This document shows, in pieces, positions 37,001-49,084 of a DNA stretch of 64,000 nucleotides. Made by a program: the position numbers and the translations under genes. Positions within the stretch are counted from its first letter, which is position 1. Each line of letters begins with the position of its first letter. Below the pieces are notes generated by a model. It ran no database searches. It was not told the DNA's origin and worked only from the letters and a program-made list of their open reading frames with translations. The stretch is from Emydura subglobosa (lineage: Eukaryota; Chordata; Testudines; Chelidae), in the NCBI GenBank assembly GCA_007922225.1, contig ML679989.1, forward strand, positions 17,611,974 to 17,675,973, read 5' to 3'.

Positions 37001-40000
37001 CTGCTGAGCAGCAGCCATGTTTGTCAGTCAAAGAACTATTCTCTGTCTACCCACTATGAAGGCCTGAACTGATCTTCATTTTCCCATGGGGTAACAAAAG
37101 CTTTAACTACTATAGCAAACCTCTTGTGCTACTTCCACTGAAAGGTCTATTTAACTCACTCATGCACAGTCTGGTTGAAGCAGCAGTAGCTCATGGTTAA
37201 TTAATTTTGACAATACGTTACACAGTGAATTTTTTTTAATGTCAGCTCTGTCTACAATGGACTCTCCTCAGTAGGGTCCATGTAGAAATAACTGAGGCCA
37301 AAGGCACCAAGACAATATTGTTCTGTTCTCTAAGGCCCCGATTCAGCATGAGCCGAACTTTAACTACATGAGTAGTCACACTGACTATAAAGTACCTTGC
37401 TGAATCAGGGCCTCAGTGTTTTGTTCTGTTTCCTGTGCAGTGGCCTTTCAATCTGAGCCCTTGAGAAAAATGCCACAGTTATTTGAGCTCTCTGACTGGA
37501 AACTTCTAAATTGGACAGCTTCCTCACTGGCTCCAAAGCAGCACTACCTCTTTCATATTTCTTGCCAGAGACCTCTTTGGTTCTCTTTATTGACCTATTC
37601 AAGATCTGCAGTTTTACTGGCATCTTTTTAATCAATTTTTCCACTTACAGACCCACATGAATGGAATTGCAGTCTTCAATTAGTTAGGGTTAATTCTTTT
37701 ATCTTAATTGTGCCAGGTTGCATATAATGGACTTCTCTTATGGTATCGCTTAACTACTTCATGCTTTGCTTTGAAAAAGGATCTAATGTACATAGGTTGA
37801 TGACATACTTGGTGAAAGCTTCAGCAATGGTGCTGGGATAGGGAAGTGGCCCCTTCTCTTCTGATGGCAGTTTCTGATCTACATTGAATGTGTAGTCATC
37901 CACCACAAAAGACATCAGCATTGGCAAGAACTTGGTGATCAACTCATGTTCCTTAGTGGGAAAGAAAAGCCATTGCAATATTAAAAGAAATTCAGCATTT
38001 ATGCAACTTTCCATCCAAGCATCTCAAAGTGTTTTAACAAAGGTGAGCATGTAATATCCCCATCATACAGCTAGAAAAACTAAGGCACATGATTTGCCTA
38101 TGACCGTGCAGCAAACCAACTGTAGACCAGAGCATAAAACACTGGTGTTCAGACACTCAGTCCCTGCTCTAACTAACCACTACTCCCCTCTTTTCATGTC
38201 CTCCAGTAGAACATAAACAGTTAATTAGAAAACTATACTTCGTTTTGTATACAAAAACACTATTGCATGAATTTTTTTTGCTCTAACAGAATTACCCCAT
38301 AACACACATATCTCGTCTAGAGGACCTTATCCTATATTGTGCATGTGATGGACACAGAGGGTCTTGGTAAGGACCAGTAATTTGCTAATGAGCACAAATC
38401 ATCTTGTTAATTCCCTGAATCGATATTAACCACTGCACATAGTCATGTACCCAGGAGAAGTGCCAGGAGAAAGTTCATACTCATTTCCTCCCTTCCCACA
38501 GCACCTGAAAATTGCTTATTTTGTATCAAATCAAAACAATGGGAAGTGGCAGTGTATGGAACCACAACGTTCATTAAAAATGAAGCAGGTTGTGGGGCTT
38601 TCTCTATATAGCACCAACAGGAGAAGAAGGAACCTTTCAACTGAGCTAAGAAGTATGCCAAGGCTTTGTCGAGGGCCATGTAAATACCTAATCGCCTTAG
38701 TATCTGACTATTAATACACAAACACCTATGGAAAATGTACATCACTGGGGTAAACGTGCAGTCAGCTAGCAGTTTATATGGTAAGTGCCTCAGTCATCCC
38801 CCTGGGGAAGTCTTGCAGCACTTTGCAGCACAGAACAGAAACAGCAAGGGAATTTTTGGAGGTTCCTATTATAACCCCCTTCCCACTGCCCAGCATTGTG
38901 GTTACCCTCTCTTCTGTAGATAGCTGAATATAACTTCTCCTATAGCTACCAAACCTGCTCAGAGTGAGAGCCAGAGGGGAAGTGGGGGGAGGGTCACTTG
39001 AATGATCCAAAACACGCTTTCCAGAGTTTGAATGTGGTGCCTCCACAGCATTCCTATCACATGACATTAGGAAGGCAGAAGGGCTAGCCACTGAATGACA
39101 ATGCAATAAGCTGCTATTAGAGTTCAAGGCCAGCCCCAGGAATACTGTTTTTCACATTAATTCTGATCTACAATCTCGCCATTTGGGCAGAGATCCCAGG
39201 AGTTATGAGCCACTGGTGCTGATTTTGTTAGAGGCAAAATTCAGCTTTAAAGAAGTTAAGTCCCAGATGTTCAAGACTAAAAAAAAAGCATGTGTGTACA
39301 TTGTCACCCTAACTGTGCACGCAAATGCAAGGTTTTGTCTATACAAACAGGACATTTACAAATTTTGCAAGTGCTTATTAGAGGCAGTAGGAAAAGCTGA
39401 CACCAAAGGTTTTTTTTTAAACAGAGAGGAAAATGAAGAAATCAAGGAGGAAATACTCTTCAAGAAGCTCACCATTTTAGGCTCCCTGAAGACTTGGCTG
39501 TCAATCATGTCCCAAGCTCCCTGTCCCAGAGACAGCATCCTAAGCAGCAGCAAGAGGTCTGGGCTTTCCTGGAAATTCAAATGAAATAAAAGTTAAGTTC
39601 TTCCTCAGTGCTCTGCATGTTGGAGATTTATGTGGAAGTAGTTTATATTCAGTGCTTTTCTTGGATTCAGAAGCATTACCCAGAGACATTATATCACAAA
39701 GACTGCTGGGGCAGTCAATTTCTATGATTTAAGCAATATAATTTTAATAATATAGCTCAGAGGGCCCCAAACAACTACAAACGTTACAGAACACACCTCA
39801 GCAGAACTTTTTATTTACAGTGTGTTTGGAGACATTCAGGCAATCTGATCATACGACTGTTTTTCAAAAGTGTCTAGCCAATCTGACATAATAGAGTACA
39901 ACATGTGGCAAAATGAAACTATACACGTTTGTAAATATCTAGTACTGAATGTATAAAAGAGATATTGGCCTTACAGCTATATAGTACCATGTATCCCTAA

Positions 40001-43000
40001 GCACTTTGTCAAATTAAATAATTTATCATGTTAGGCTTGCAATGAAACAAAGCAACCCAAGGTATGAAATATAGGAAGTGTTTCTATCTATTTAGATACT
40101 TGTATGGGTCCCATCATAGGATCTGAGTCCTGATCCGCTGGGGCAAAGGATCACGTTCTTGTCACACACCCCGTGAGTACCACTTCATACCAGGGAAACT
40201 GAGGATCCAATCAGCAGACCACATTCTAAGTCCTTTCTAGGGCTGAACCTTGGTCACTTGCCAACCGACATTCCTGATACAATTCTGGCCCCCTAATGTT
40301 CAAGGCATCGGGTTAGCCCTAAGAATACTGCAGCTAATGTTGAGGGTTTGTCGACAGCCAAATGCAGCAATACACACAGCAAGTGCCTCACAAAATTATT
40401 AAGAGCACAATAAAGATAACTCTCTCCAGTTACACCATTCAGCAAGAACTGACTTTATTATATTCCCCCCCCCTTCTCCATCCAGAGCCCAATGTAAAGC
40501 AAGACTCCGTAACAGTTTAGTACAGGGAGTAAAGAATGCTATAACTATAGCAATTTAAGTAGGCAGAAAGCAGTTACCTGCACATATGCATAATTAGAAG
40601 AGCATGTACCTCGTACAGAGTGAGAAATGTTAAAGGGGCACAGTCAACTTGAAAATTATATGTCCGAAAATTGTGTACCTACCATAATTACACAATACTT
40701 AACATTACTATAAATGAAAGAAATTAGAACAAAACGTATATTTCTTCCTCTCTTTCAGTTTACTCATGCATTTGACAGTACACAGGCTCATTGCTTCTCC
40801 TGTAGTGTGAATCAGTTTCTCCCTCATGGAAAAATGCAGTCTCATTATAACCAGAAGAGGGCTCATTTGTAATCTGTGAAGGTTTCTCAGACTCACCCTG
40901 GGTAAGCTGTCTTGCCCAACCAGCTCTTGCAGATGCCGTATGGTACTCAGAGCTAAGGTGTTAATGGCAAAGGGATCACACAAGATCATTGATAAATCCC
41001 TGAAGGGAACAGAATCACAAATGCATTGTATATTTACTAACAAACCTCATAGCCCAACCCCATACACAGCCAAAGATACCTGCTTCTCAAGAAAGTATAC
41101 TGGAGCAAAACTTTGATCATGTCCATTTTTTGTTGTTCAAACTATTAAATCTGAGACACTATTCATAGGTTTTTAACCTGGCAGTGTCCCTTTAAATATA
41201 CATTGAAGCTATCAGGGAAGGAAGACAGGCAGCAAAATGTAAAATGATAAAATCTAACTTCTTATATCAACTTAAATATTATGTTTTGGCCTTAGATCAC
41301 CAATTAGATCCTTAAACGTGGTCAGAGTTCTGCCTGGTAAAAAAATCCTTTTGGCTTTTATTTTTCAGGATACTGACTAGAATTACAGCACTGGGGTTGA
41401 ATACAGAGAATAAACCTGTAATTGTGCTGAATGCACTCAGGACTGTGTTTGGTAACGATTGGGTTTGTTACTAGACACCTGTGGAGAACTAACAACTGAA
41501 ATAACTCAGCCATTTTGGAGAATGGAAGCATCGCTATCAATGCCTCAGTTTCAAGAGCCTGAACTGCTCACCCCAATACTTGTTCTTGTCCTTTCTTCAC
41601 TCCATCCAGAAACCCTTGCAGCTCCCGAGCTCTCTTGTTATCCACAAACTTCTCCCGAATGCATGCATCTAGGCACCAGGTGAACTGCAAAAGGAAACTT
41701 TGTTAATACACCCATGGCAACTCCTCTAAACTAGCTTTACAATATATGAATCACCCCAAGGTTTCACTATAATACAGTTGGCTCGATATTTAATTAAATA
41801 CAACTGCATAAGCCTTTCCTCCCCTCCCCAACAGTTGTACAGGGGATTGCAACATTAAATACTCCACACGTAAGTTTTAAGATTCTCACTGACTTTTCAA
41901 AGGCTTCAGATGTAGTGACAAAACAGTTCCTTAACTGGCGAGCCTTTTGCATGATGCTCCTAGAGCTATTCTAACTATAGTCAATGCCTCCATCAGTGCA
42001 ACAGAACATGGGTTCACGTGGCAGCATGCGAAAGGGGAAAACAGAGTTTCCAATCCATACAAACAGCATCAATCTCTGACCATATCTGCTGCTTGCAGTG
42101 TCCAACGCATGTTGGGAAGTTCTAGAGGGAGTCTGACATCACGAGCACAGGAAACCCAACTGGCATTCAAAGACAGAGGACCACTCTATTAATCTGTTGT
42201 ACAGCAGTTCAACTGGCATCACATTTTCCTCTCCCACAAGAAGCATCCCTGAAAATTAACATGTACCATATACCATGTAGTATGGGAATAGAGTTCATTT
42301 CCCACCCCCATCAATGTGGATTTACACACGAGGGAGTACATGCTGAGGGGGCAGCAGTGGTGAGAACATGGGACTGGAAGTCAAGATGAACGGGGCTTTA
42401 TCCCTGGTTCAGTCACTGACTTATATTGGAAATTTGAACAAGCTATATCCCCTACGCATCAGTTTCCTTATCTGTATTAAAACCACATATTCCTCACTAG
42501 GGTGTTGTGAGTCTCGATCAATTCATGTTTCTGAAGTGCTTGGAGACCCCCTGTACAGAAAATACTAAAAATATTTTTCATCATTGATATCTTTTATCTC
42601 GAAGCATATATTACACGAGAAATAAACTCTGTATATAATGTAACCAGGACGTAAGTGTAGAAAATAGAATGTGATTCTGCATAAATAGAGGATGAGTGAC
42701 TTAGTTCACATTACAAACAACCTAGCGCTAAATACGACAGCAAAACTTCCTACATTTTAATAATTATTAATTTTATGCTTTTTATACTTCAAGATCCATA
42801 GCACTTCACAAACTAAACTAATGAAATACAACCACTTCTGGGCAAAGGGCATCAGTTTGTGCACGATACTATGCACAGGGAAGGGAAGGAAACTTTGGCC
42901 AAGAACAATGGGGGAAAACCAGTGCCATGAACTTTGTTTTTTGCAGTGTCCATGTAGGTCAGAAGGTACATTATTTTCTAAGACTTCATACCAAGCACCA

Positions 43001-46000
43001 CAAACAACATGACAAACAATTTATTTACTATGCAAACACAAAAGGCTTAGTTTACGCCGCTGGGATTTGAACCTGTCATTCCAGGGATGATAAGAATTTC
43101 AGACTGCTGCTCAGACTGAAAATTCCTAAGTAGTACTTGTGCCTGGTTCATGCATTCATTACCTTGTGACAGGGGTCAACAGTGCAGATCTCACTGATGT
43201 CCAGGTCATGCAGCGACATCAGGAGCTCTGCCCGTAGCGTGCAGTAATGGACGTTCCTTGTCCGAAGGAACAAGGTTCTTAGGAACTGTAGCACCATGTC
43301 ATATAGCTTCACGTTCTTCCCAATCATCTGTGTCAGCTTCTGAACCACCTAAAGCCCAAATGGAAAAACATACACTTAGTACCAAAAGATATTCCTGCAT
43401 TACAGCTTTCGCTGCATCAGTTGTGGAATGCCTGAACTAAAATATACAATACAGGTTTAAAGGGCATTTCACACCAGAATTTTTCAGCATTTCTATTCCA
43501 TTTGTGCTTTAATTGATTTTTGTCAAGACTTTTGTAATTGTAAGATCTTCTGTTCCCTTTGCTAAACAAACTGACCTGTTATACCAAGCATATCAGTAGG
43601 AATTGCTTTTGTTATAAATGTGATCTTAGGGTTTTATACTGCCATCTATCATCATAGACCACCAGAGTGCCCACCACACAAAATCAAAAGTAATAGCAAA
43701 GACCCTTGGGGACTTCACAGAGTCTCTGGCATTTCTCCCTTTTTGGGTTAAAAACACTGCTTGGGGCATAGATTTTTTTGGGGGGGTTGTTTTTTTTTTT
43801 ATCATTTTAATAAAATGTGTATAGTGGGAATGTCTAAAAGCCCCACAGCAATAGACGCTATGCAATTCGTAGGAAGGCACAATCCCTGCCCTGAAGAGTT
43901 TACAATCTTATTTAAGACAAGTTAATGAGGGTAGTATACAATAGAAGGGAAGAGTGGCTGGGGGACAGGATGAAGGTAATGTTAAGAAGATCACACTGTT
44001 CCATAGGTTAGCTATAAACACAGCTTTTGATGCTTCTTCCCAATTGCGATGGACATGGTATTAAATCCAAGACTGATAGACAGAATCAGGAAAAAAATAT
44101 TATTGGCTAAACATTTTGTTTAGCTATTTAAATGTTATTTTAAAAAAATGTTTAAACAAAAGATTAATCTATTACTTTATGTCACTAGGCGCTATTCTAA
44201 TACAAATATAATAATACTGAACAGAGTAATCTATGGATTTGATTAAGACTTGTTTAATGAAAATGAACTAACATTAAATAACTAGCCAAAATATTTAACT
44301 TAGCAAAGTTGTAAGGCCAGATAGACACTCGAATTATCTGATGATGCTGGCAGGATAGGAACCCAATATGCTCCCTTTTCAAGACAAAGTTTGAAGAATT
44401 GCATTCCAAACTTCACTGTAAAAATTCTCCCCGCTCTTACCTCTCCCTGACGTCTCGTTTTCGGTGAGGGACTGAAGAAGTTGTGCAAGACAGAGAGATC
44501 ACTACTAAAGAGAGTATTCTCTTTCTCTAGGATGTACTGTTTCAGCAACGGGGACACCTCATCGCCAAACAGAGCTTGGTTATCCTGCCAGATCTGGCGT
44601 TTCACCTCCACAGCACATGCTTTATATAAATCCTTATCTGCCATCACTAACTTCAGTTTCTTTTCAGGAACCTGCAAACAACAGCGCAGAGTCAGTAAAG
44701 AATTTAGGAGTTCACCTGCCTGACTGTTGAAATGATAGGTAGTTAACTTCAGGGCAGATCTAAATCATAACTTTGAACTGGCCAGTAACTTCTACAACCA
44801 GTGCAATTAAAACCCAAGGAAACAGCAGAGGCCCTTCTTTAGTGACTCTGCCCCTCCTCCACCACCCTGGTTTTAAAGTATTTAGCTTCCTAGATAAAGC
44901 ATTAAGTTGTCCTTCAAATGTCTTAAACACCTATTAAAAAAGGAGCACAGCATTCTACGACAGTTCAAAACTCTACAGCATACAATAGCACTAGTACAGG
45001 TTTTGAAGATATTACCTTAAGTTTAGTATAGTGTCTTTAATAAGGGTTTGTTTCCTTTTAAGTGGCCTTTCCCATAAATATCACCTCTTTTTAAATCTAG
45101 CTGCATCCTTACAATTTTCCATTTGCCGTTTAAATCAGTTATGGAAAAGTACCCCATCACTGACCTCAATCTATTTTGGGGGCAGATGGTGGGACAGGCA
45201 CCTTTTAAAAATAAGAAAACAACCTTCTCTCTCTAATTAGAGGGTCCTTTAGGAAATATGAACATACGAAATGCTTTTTGAACTATCTTACGTTATATTA
45301 ACTGATATGGGAATCAAACAAAGCAGATGCCAAATTCTCTACCAGTGAATGACAAACTTACTGAAGAGTTTGCAAACGTGGCATACAGACCAGCTAACAG
45401 CAGAGAATGAAATGGGCTGTAGCCAGGAGATGCAAGAGATTTTACCTTGGGCAGGTATTTCATGACACACATCACAACAGGCTGTATAGATGGCATCTTG
45501 ACCAAGGAAAAGCTTTTCTCCAGCAGATCTTCCAGCTTTTTGTATCTGGAAACATGCAAGCATGAAAAGTTGTCAGGTAAAGTTTTCAAAACTCCTAAGT
45601 GACTTAGACTCCTAAATACCATTGACTTTAAGAGACTTAGGCACTTACAGGTCTAAGTCACTTTTGAAAATGGGACATAAGTACCTAAGTCACTTAGGAG
45701 CTTTGAAAACCTTACCTGCCATGATTAATTTTGCAATTAATTTCTAATGATAGTTAATATTCAACTGCAAGATCAGTAACATACCTTTCCTCAGCCTTTC
45801 CTTCTGAGGCTATGGCTGAAACTCTCTCTAGCAATTTCTCTCTCAGCTCATCAAATACAGACTGATGAAATTCCAGTCTAGGAGTACCATGGAGGTCCAA
45901 GAATGGCAGAGCAGACTGGAGAGAGGGCAGGAGGACTCCATTTTCTGTCTAGCAAAACAAACACCACACACAGTTATAAGTTTTGGATTAAACACAAATT

Positions 46001-47506
46001 CCTTGCTGGCAATAAATAACAAGCGAGAGTACTAAAACGACATATTAAAAAAGTAAGCTAAATTATTGAGTATGAAACTATAATATTAAAAAAAATTCCT
46101 TAGTTATGTTACTAGCACTACCTTAATACTTCCAGAGGGGTAGCCGTGTTAGTCTGTATACAGCAAAAACAACGAGAGTTCTGTGGACTCTCGTTGTTTT
46201 TACCTTAATACTATTAATGATGACAAAAATTTAAAAATCTAGTTAATTTTCATCACTGATGCCATTTAGTTACTTTTTACTCAACCGGCACAATGAAGAA
46301 TGACTTGTGAGTTTCCTTTTCTGGTTCTCATTCACTAGTGCAGCACTGGAGTGTGGACACACTAACACAATGGAGTCCTGATCCGTGCCTCTGGCTCCTA
46401 GGCATGGCTAGTAAACAGTGCAGGGAAATGTTTATTTGTTTTAAAAAGTATTGCTCCACTAAAAGGTAACCATTCTTTTACAAAAACATTCACAAGTTTG
46501 TTTGTTTGTTAAAATCATATCTAAATCTGGGGCCCGAACTCTAATCATTCAAAAAATCTACCAGGACTTTTAAAATGTATGCATTTGGCTAGATTATGCA
46601 ACCTCCATTAGCCCAGCTTTATGATCCATATATATAAACTGCCATTGCTGAAACATACCAAAGCTAAACCACCAATGCCCCAATCCTAAAAACACTGAAG
46701 CATTGCGTAACTACTCATGCAATAGCTCCATGAAGTCTTAGAGAAGTCATGTAACATACAGAGCTAACTTTCATTTGTATTACAGAAAATTACGTTGAAG
46801 AGGTGGAAAGATGCTATGGAACACTCGTGTAGTAAGAGCCAAGAGTAACCAAAGCTTCCTTTTCACATTTCCTTCTGTGTTAAGTTGCAAGATACATGGT
46901 GCCAAAACAAAATCGGAAAGCGGCTTGCACAACTGTCAAATCCTGTTCAATTGGGGGAGTCTTCCTTAATTTTAAAAGCAGATTTTTAAGATTCTCCTTC
47001 TTGTTATGAAGGCCTCCAAAGTTTGTCTCAGTTAAAACATTTAAAAAAAAATACTGGATACATTTAAAAATCCCTCACTGAAGTTGTCCCACAGCTTGTA
47101 AGCAGCATTGCTACATCTGGCCAGAGAGCAAATGAGGCTGCAACATAATGGAGGATGATATAAAAGGTGAAAAAGTGATGCCTGTGTCAAGCTACAGGGA
47201 ATAGCACTCAGGGAGAGTCCAGATCAGACACAACCAGAGGAGGTTTCAGAGAATAAGACCTGCAGCCTTCAGCCACCACCATAATGGGTGTCAGGGCGTC
47301 TGGGCCCCGTTTTACTGAGTGGTTATCAGCACAGGGGTGTCGCTGGCAGAACAAGGGGCTGATTTCTATAACGGGGGGGTGGCACAACATGTGTAAGCAT
47401 CAGGTTCCAGGACCCTGGACTCCATGGAAACAGATGCTCAAATTCTAGCCGTGCCCTCAGCCTGCCTCCCTGCCGAGGTGGGGACGGGTGCGGTCCCTGG
47501 GTGTGT

Positions 47507-47537
<31 letters not shown>

Positions 47538-47771
47538 GGCGGTTGTGCTTAGCGGGACCAGCCGGGCATTAGCCAGGCCCTCAGGAGAGCCGCTCCGGCT
47601 ATTGCCCTGCCGGGGGGGGAGCAGCTCCAGCCCCACGGACCCCCCCAGCCCCCGGGCCGCGCTCCCCACCTGGAACTGCTCGATGGCCTTCAGCGGCTCG
47701 GTGCAGTTGGTCAGCGTCTCCTTCAGGTCCTCCCCGTTGGCCACCCCCAGCTCCTGCAGCCCCGCGAACAT
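34026..47771 (-). CDS. NELFB: Negative elongation factor B (NELF-B, COBRA1), complete, 13 exons
   Basis: Subunit of the nuclear NELF complex, which with DSIF holds RNA polymerase II in promoter-proximal pausing; also described as a BRCA1 cofactor. Exons in transcription order: 47771-47670, 45948-45785, 45545-45446, 44671-44441, 43348-43163, 41684-41572, 40999-40897, 39568-39473, 37951-37809, 35980-35874, 35245-35104, 34531-34423 and 34163-34026. All borders are GT-AG, all phases fit, and the joined frame is 577 aa plus stop, near the 580 aa of the human protein. It starts 'MFAGLQELGVANGEDLKETL'. The all-helical COBRA1 family region spans almost the whole length. The C-terminal tail (from about residue 533) is the least conserved part. 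The first Met matches the shorter human form. Its CpG-rich promoter faces the ENTPD gene. Identification is by direct recall of the family sequence. Confidence 0.97.
35600..35795. repeat. MIR-like SINE in a NELFB intron
   Basis: Blocks such as 'aaatgcttcacaaaactcc', 'acaggtaagtaaactcatg' and 'agcagagctgaaactaga' follow the order of a diverged MIR copy. It lies between the NELFB exons at 35104-35245 and 35874-35980. Confidence 0.5.
37334..37412. mobile_element. Palindromic MITE, 79 bp, in a NELFB intron
   Basis: The left end 'ggccccgattcagca' and the right end 'tgctgaatcagggcc' are inverted complements with one mismatch. The same 'GGCCCTGATTCAG' end appears at 63137. The element lies between the NELFB exons at 35980 and 37809. 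Confidence 0.8.
38018..38200. repeat. MIR-like SINE in a NELFB intron
   Basis: 'atctcaaagtgttttaac', 'aactaaggcacatgatttg' and 'cactcagtccctgctctaa' match the order of MIR-like copies. It begins about 65 bases upstream, in transcript terms, of the NELFB exon 37951-37809. Confidence 0.5.
42340..42560 (+). repeat. MIR-like SINE in a NELFB intron
   Basis: It has 'atgggactggaagtcaag', 'tggttcagtcactgacttat', 'catcagtttccttatctgt' and 'ctgaagtgcttggagacc', in MIR order. It lies between the NELFB exons 41684 and 43163. Confidence 0.6.
45574..45718. mobile_element. 145-bp palindromic MITE filling NELFB intron 2
   Basis: The left arm starts 'caggtaaagttttcaaaac' and continues into a 'cctaagtgactta' block. 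The right arm mirrors this, ending 'gctttgaaaaccttacctg'. The element occupies most of the 239-bp intron between the exons at 45545 and 45785, starting about 29 bp from the acceptor of exon 3 in genomic terms. Its ends resemble those of the element at 8168. Confidence 0.8.
46131..46200 (+). mobile_element. 70-bp retroposed element with 12-bp target duplication and hairpin tail
   Basis: The 12-base string 'taccttaatact' occurs at 46119-46130 and again at 46201-46212, as a target-site duplication. The insert starts 'tccagaggggtagccgtgt', a short sequence seen widely in turtle genomes. It ends in a perfect hairpin: 46165-46179 pairs with 46187-46201, with a 7-base loop. It lies in NELFB intron 1. 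Confidence 0.75.
47501..47539 (+). repeat. (GT)10 followed by G19
   Basis: Ten GT units run directly into 19 consecutive G. This lies about 130 bases inside NELFB intron 1, so the transcript carries (AC) and poly(C), while the non-template strand of the opposite direction is G-rich. Length is prone to sequencing error. Confidence 0.9.
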
Positions 47772-48150
47772 GGCGGCGGCGGGCCCAGCCGGCTCCGACC
47801 CCGGTAGCGAGTCCCGGGACTCCCAGCCCGTCCCGCTACGCTGGGCCGGCCCGGTCCGCTCCGCTTGTTGCCCCCCAGTCCCGTCGGGTCCGACACTGGC
47901 CCCGTCCCCCCGGAAACAGCGTCTTGGCGCGGAAGGTTCCTGGCTGCCGCGGGGGGGCGCTCGCTCGCTCGCGTGGGCAGGGCCCTCTGCAACCCATGGC
48001 TCCCCCTCTTCTGCCTCCTCCCCTACTCACCCCTCTGTGCTGCTTGCTCCCCTATAGAGACCCTCTGGGTGTGCTGCCTCCTCCCCCCTCTGTGCTGCCT
48101 CCTCCCGATAGCCTCCCCTCCCCCGGCCCCAGTGCAGGTTGCCATGTGTC
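47772..48150 (-). promoter_or_regulatory. CpG-rich promoter and 5' UTR region of NELFB
   Basis: Directly upstream of the NELFB start codon the sequence is very GC-rich with many CpG dinucleotides. It includes 'ggcggcggcggg', 'gctcgctcgctcgcg' and several CCGCC/GGCGG boxes, as in TATA-less housekeeping promoters. The GC richness continues through exon 1 to about 47480. The start site cannot be fixed by eye. The open frames here in all directions reflect composition. Past 48150 the sequence returns to normal composition. Confidence 0.7.
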
Positions 48151-49080
48151 ACACACCTTGTGTGACATTCAGGCTTTTGACATCCCTGCGCCCAGGTCTG
48201 TGCAGCCCTGCGTCCTGTCTCTGGAGGGGGCAGGCCATATATCCGTAAAGTGAAGATTAAAGTTATTTCCTGATGTGCAAACTGGCTTAGGAAGTAATTT
48301 GCATGAAATGTCACACGCTCAGCAGGTCTAAAATTGGGAGCTATGAACAACACCCCCGCCCCCCCGGTGTCTGCTGGCTTCTTCTCTACACAGGCAGCCC
48401 TGTGTGGCCACTTTTTCTTAGGAGATGGAGGACAGCCAATCTCCAGGGGGAAGTGCATAAAAGTGTTATGTTGAAACCTTTTCACGGCTTGTATTCAGAG
48501 AGAGAAACCAGCACAGGAAGATGCAACACAGAGAGCGTCTTTATTGTACTAACACTAAAACCAGACAGGACTGGCTAAGCTATCCCCTAATAGTCTAACA
48601 CTATTGCTAAGGCAACAAGCTAAGCTCTGTTGATATGGCAACCTAGGCAATTAGGCAAGACACAAAATACACAATAAAAAGTCTCTGAAGGAAGAAAGCA
48701 TATGGGAGATGTCTAGCTGGTAGATCTCTGTTGAAGACAGTGCAACGTAGGGGCATCTGTCTAGGGGATATGGCAGTACCCTGTAGAGCCAACCCGCCCA
48801 GCTCTGTCTCTGTGATTGCCGAGCTTGCATTTTAGTTTTTTACTGACATGGTAAACTTTTTACTGACATCACTAAAAATACCATAAACAATATAATAATG
48901 TCACAATATTATAATCATATAATAATGTCACAATAATGTCACTTGATGGTGCAGTCTTCTGTAGCGATGGGCAGCGGAGCGGGGGAAATGGGGGCGAGGA
49001 GTAGGAGGAGGAAAGGCAGGAATGCCGGGCTGGGGGATGGTGGGGTGCGAAGGGGAAGGTAATAGAGTAGTAAGACACCA
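48151..49080. other. Unassigned intergenic stretch with short tandem blocks
   Basis: No gene or clearly known repeat was recognised. Two 'ttttactgaca' blocks occur near 48838 and 48857, and three 'aataatgtcac' blocks at about 48894-48952, giving a small degenerate tandem array. Part of 48480-48800 may be an interspersed repeat of unknown type. Confidence 0.4.
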
Positions 49081-49084
49081 ATAT

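Noticed and set aside
43025..43110. tRNA gene or tRNA-derived SINE on the minus strand
   Set aside because: 'ggttcaaatcccagc' looks like a B box, but there is no convincing A box or cloverleaf, so neither a tRNA gene nor a firm SINE call is justified.
47488..48057. 189-codon plus-strand open frame over the NELFB promoter and first exon
   Set aside because: It runs antisense over the NELFB start, includes the (GT)n-G19 tract translated as Val/Cys and Gly, and is explained by GC content.
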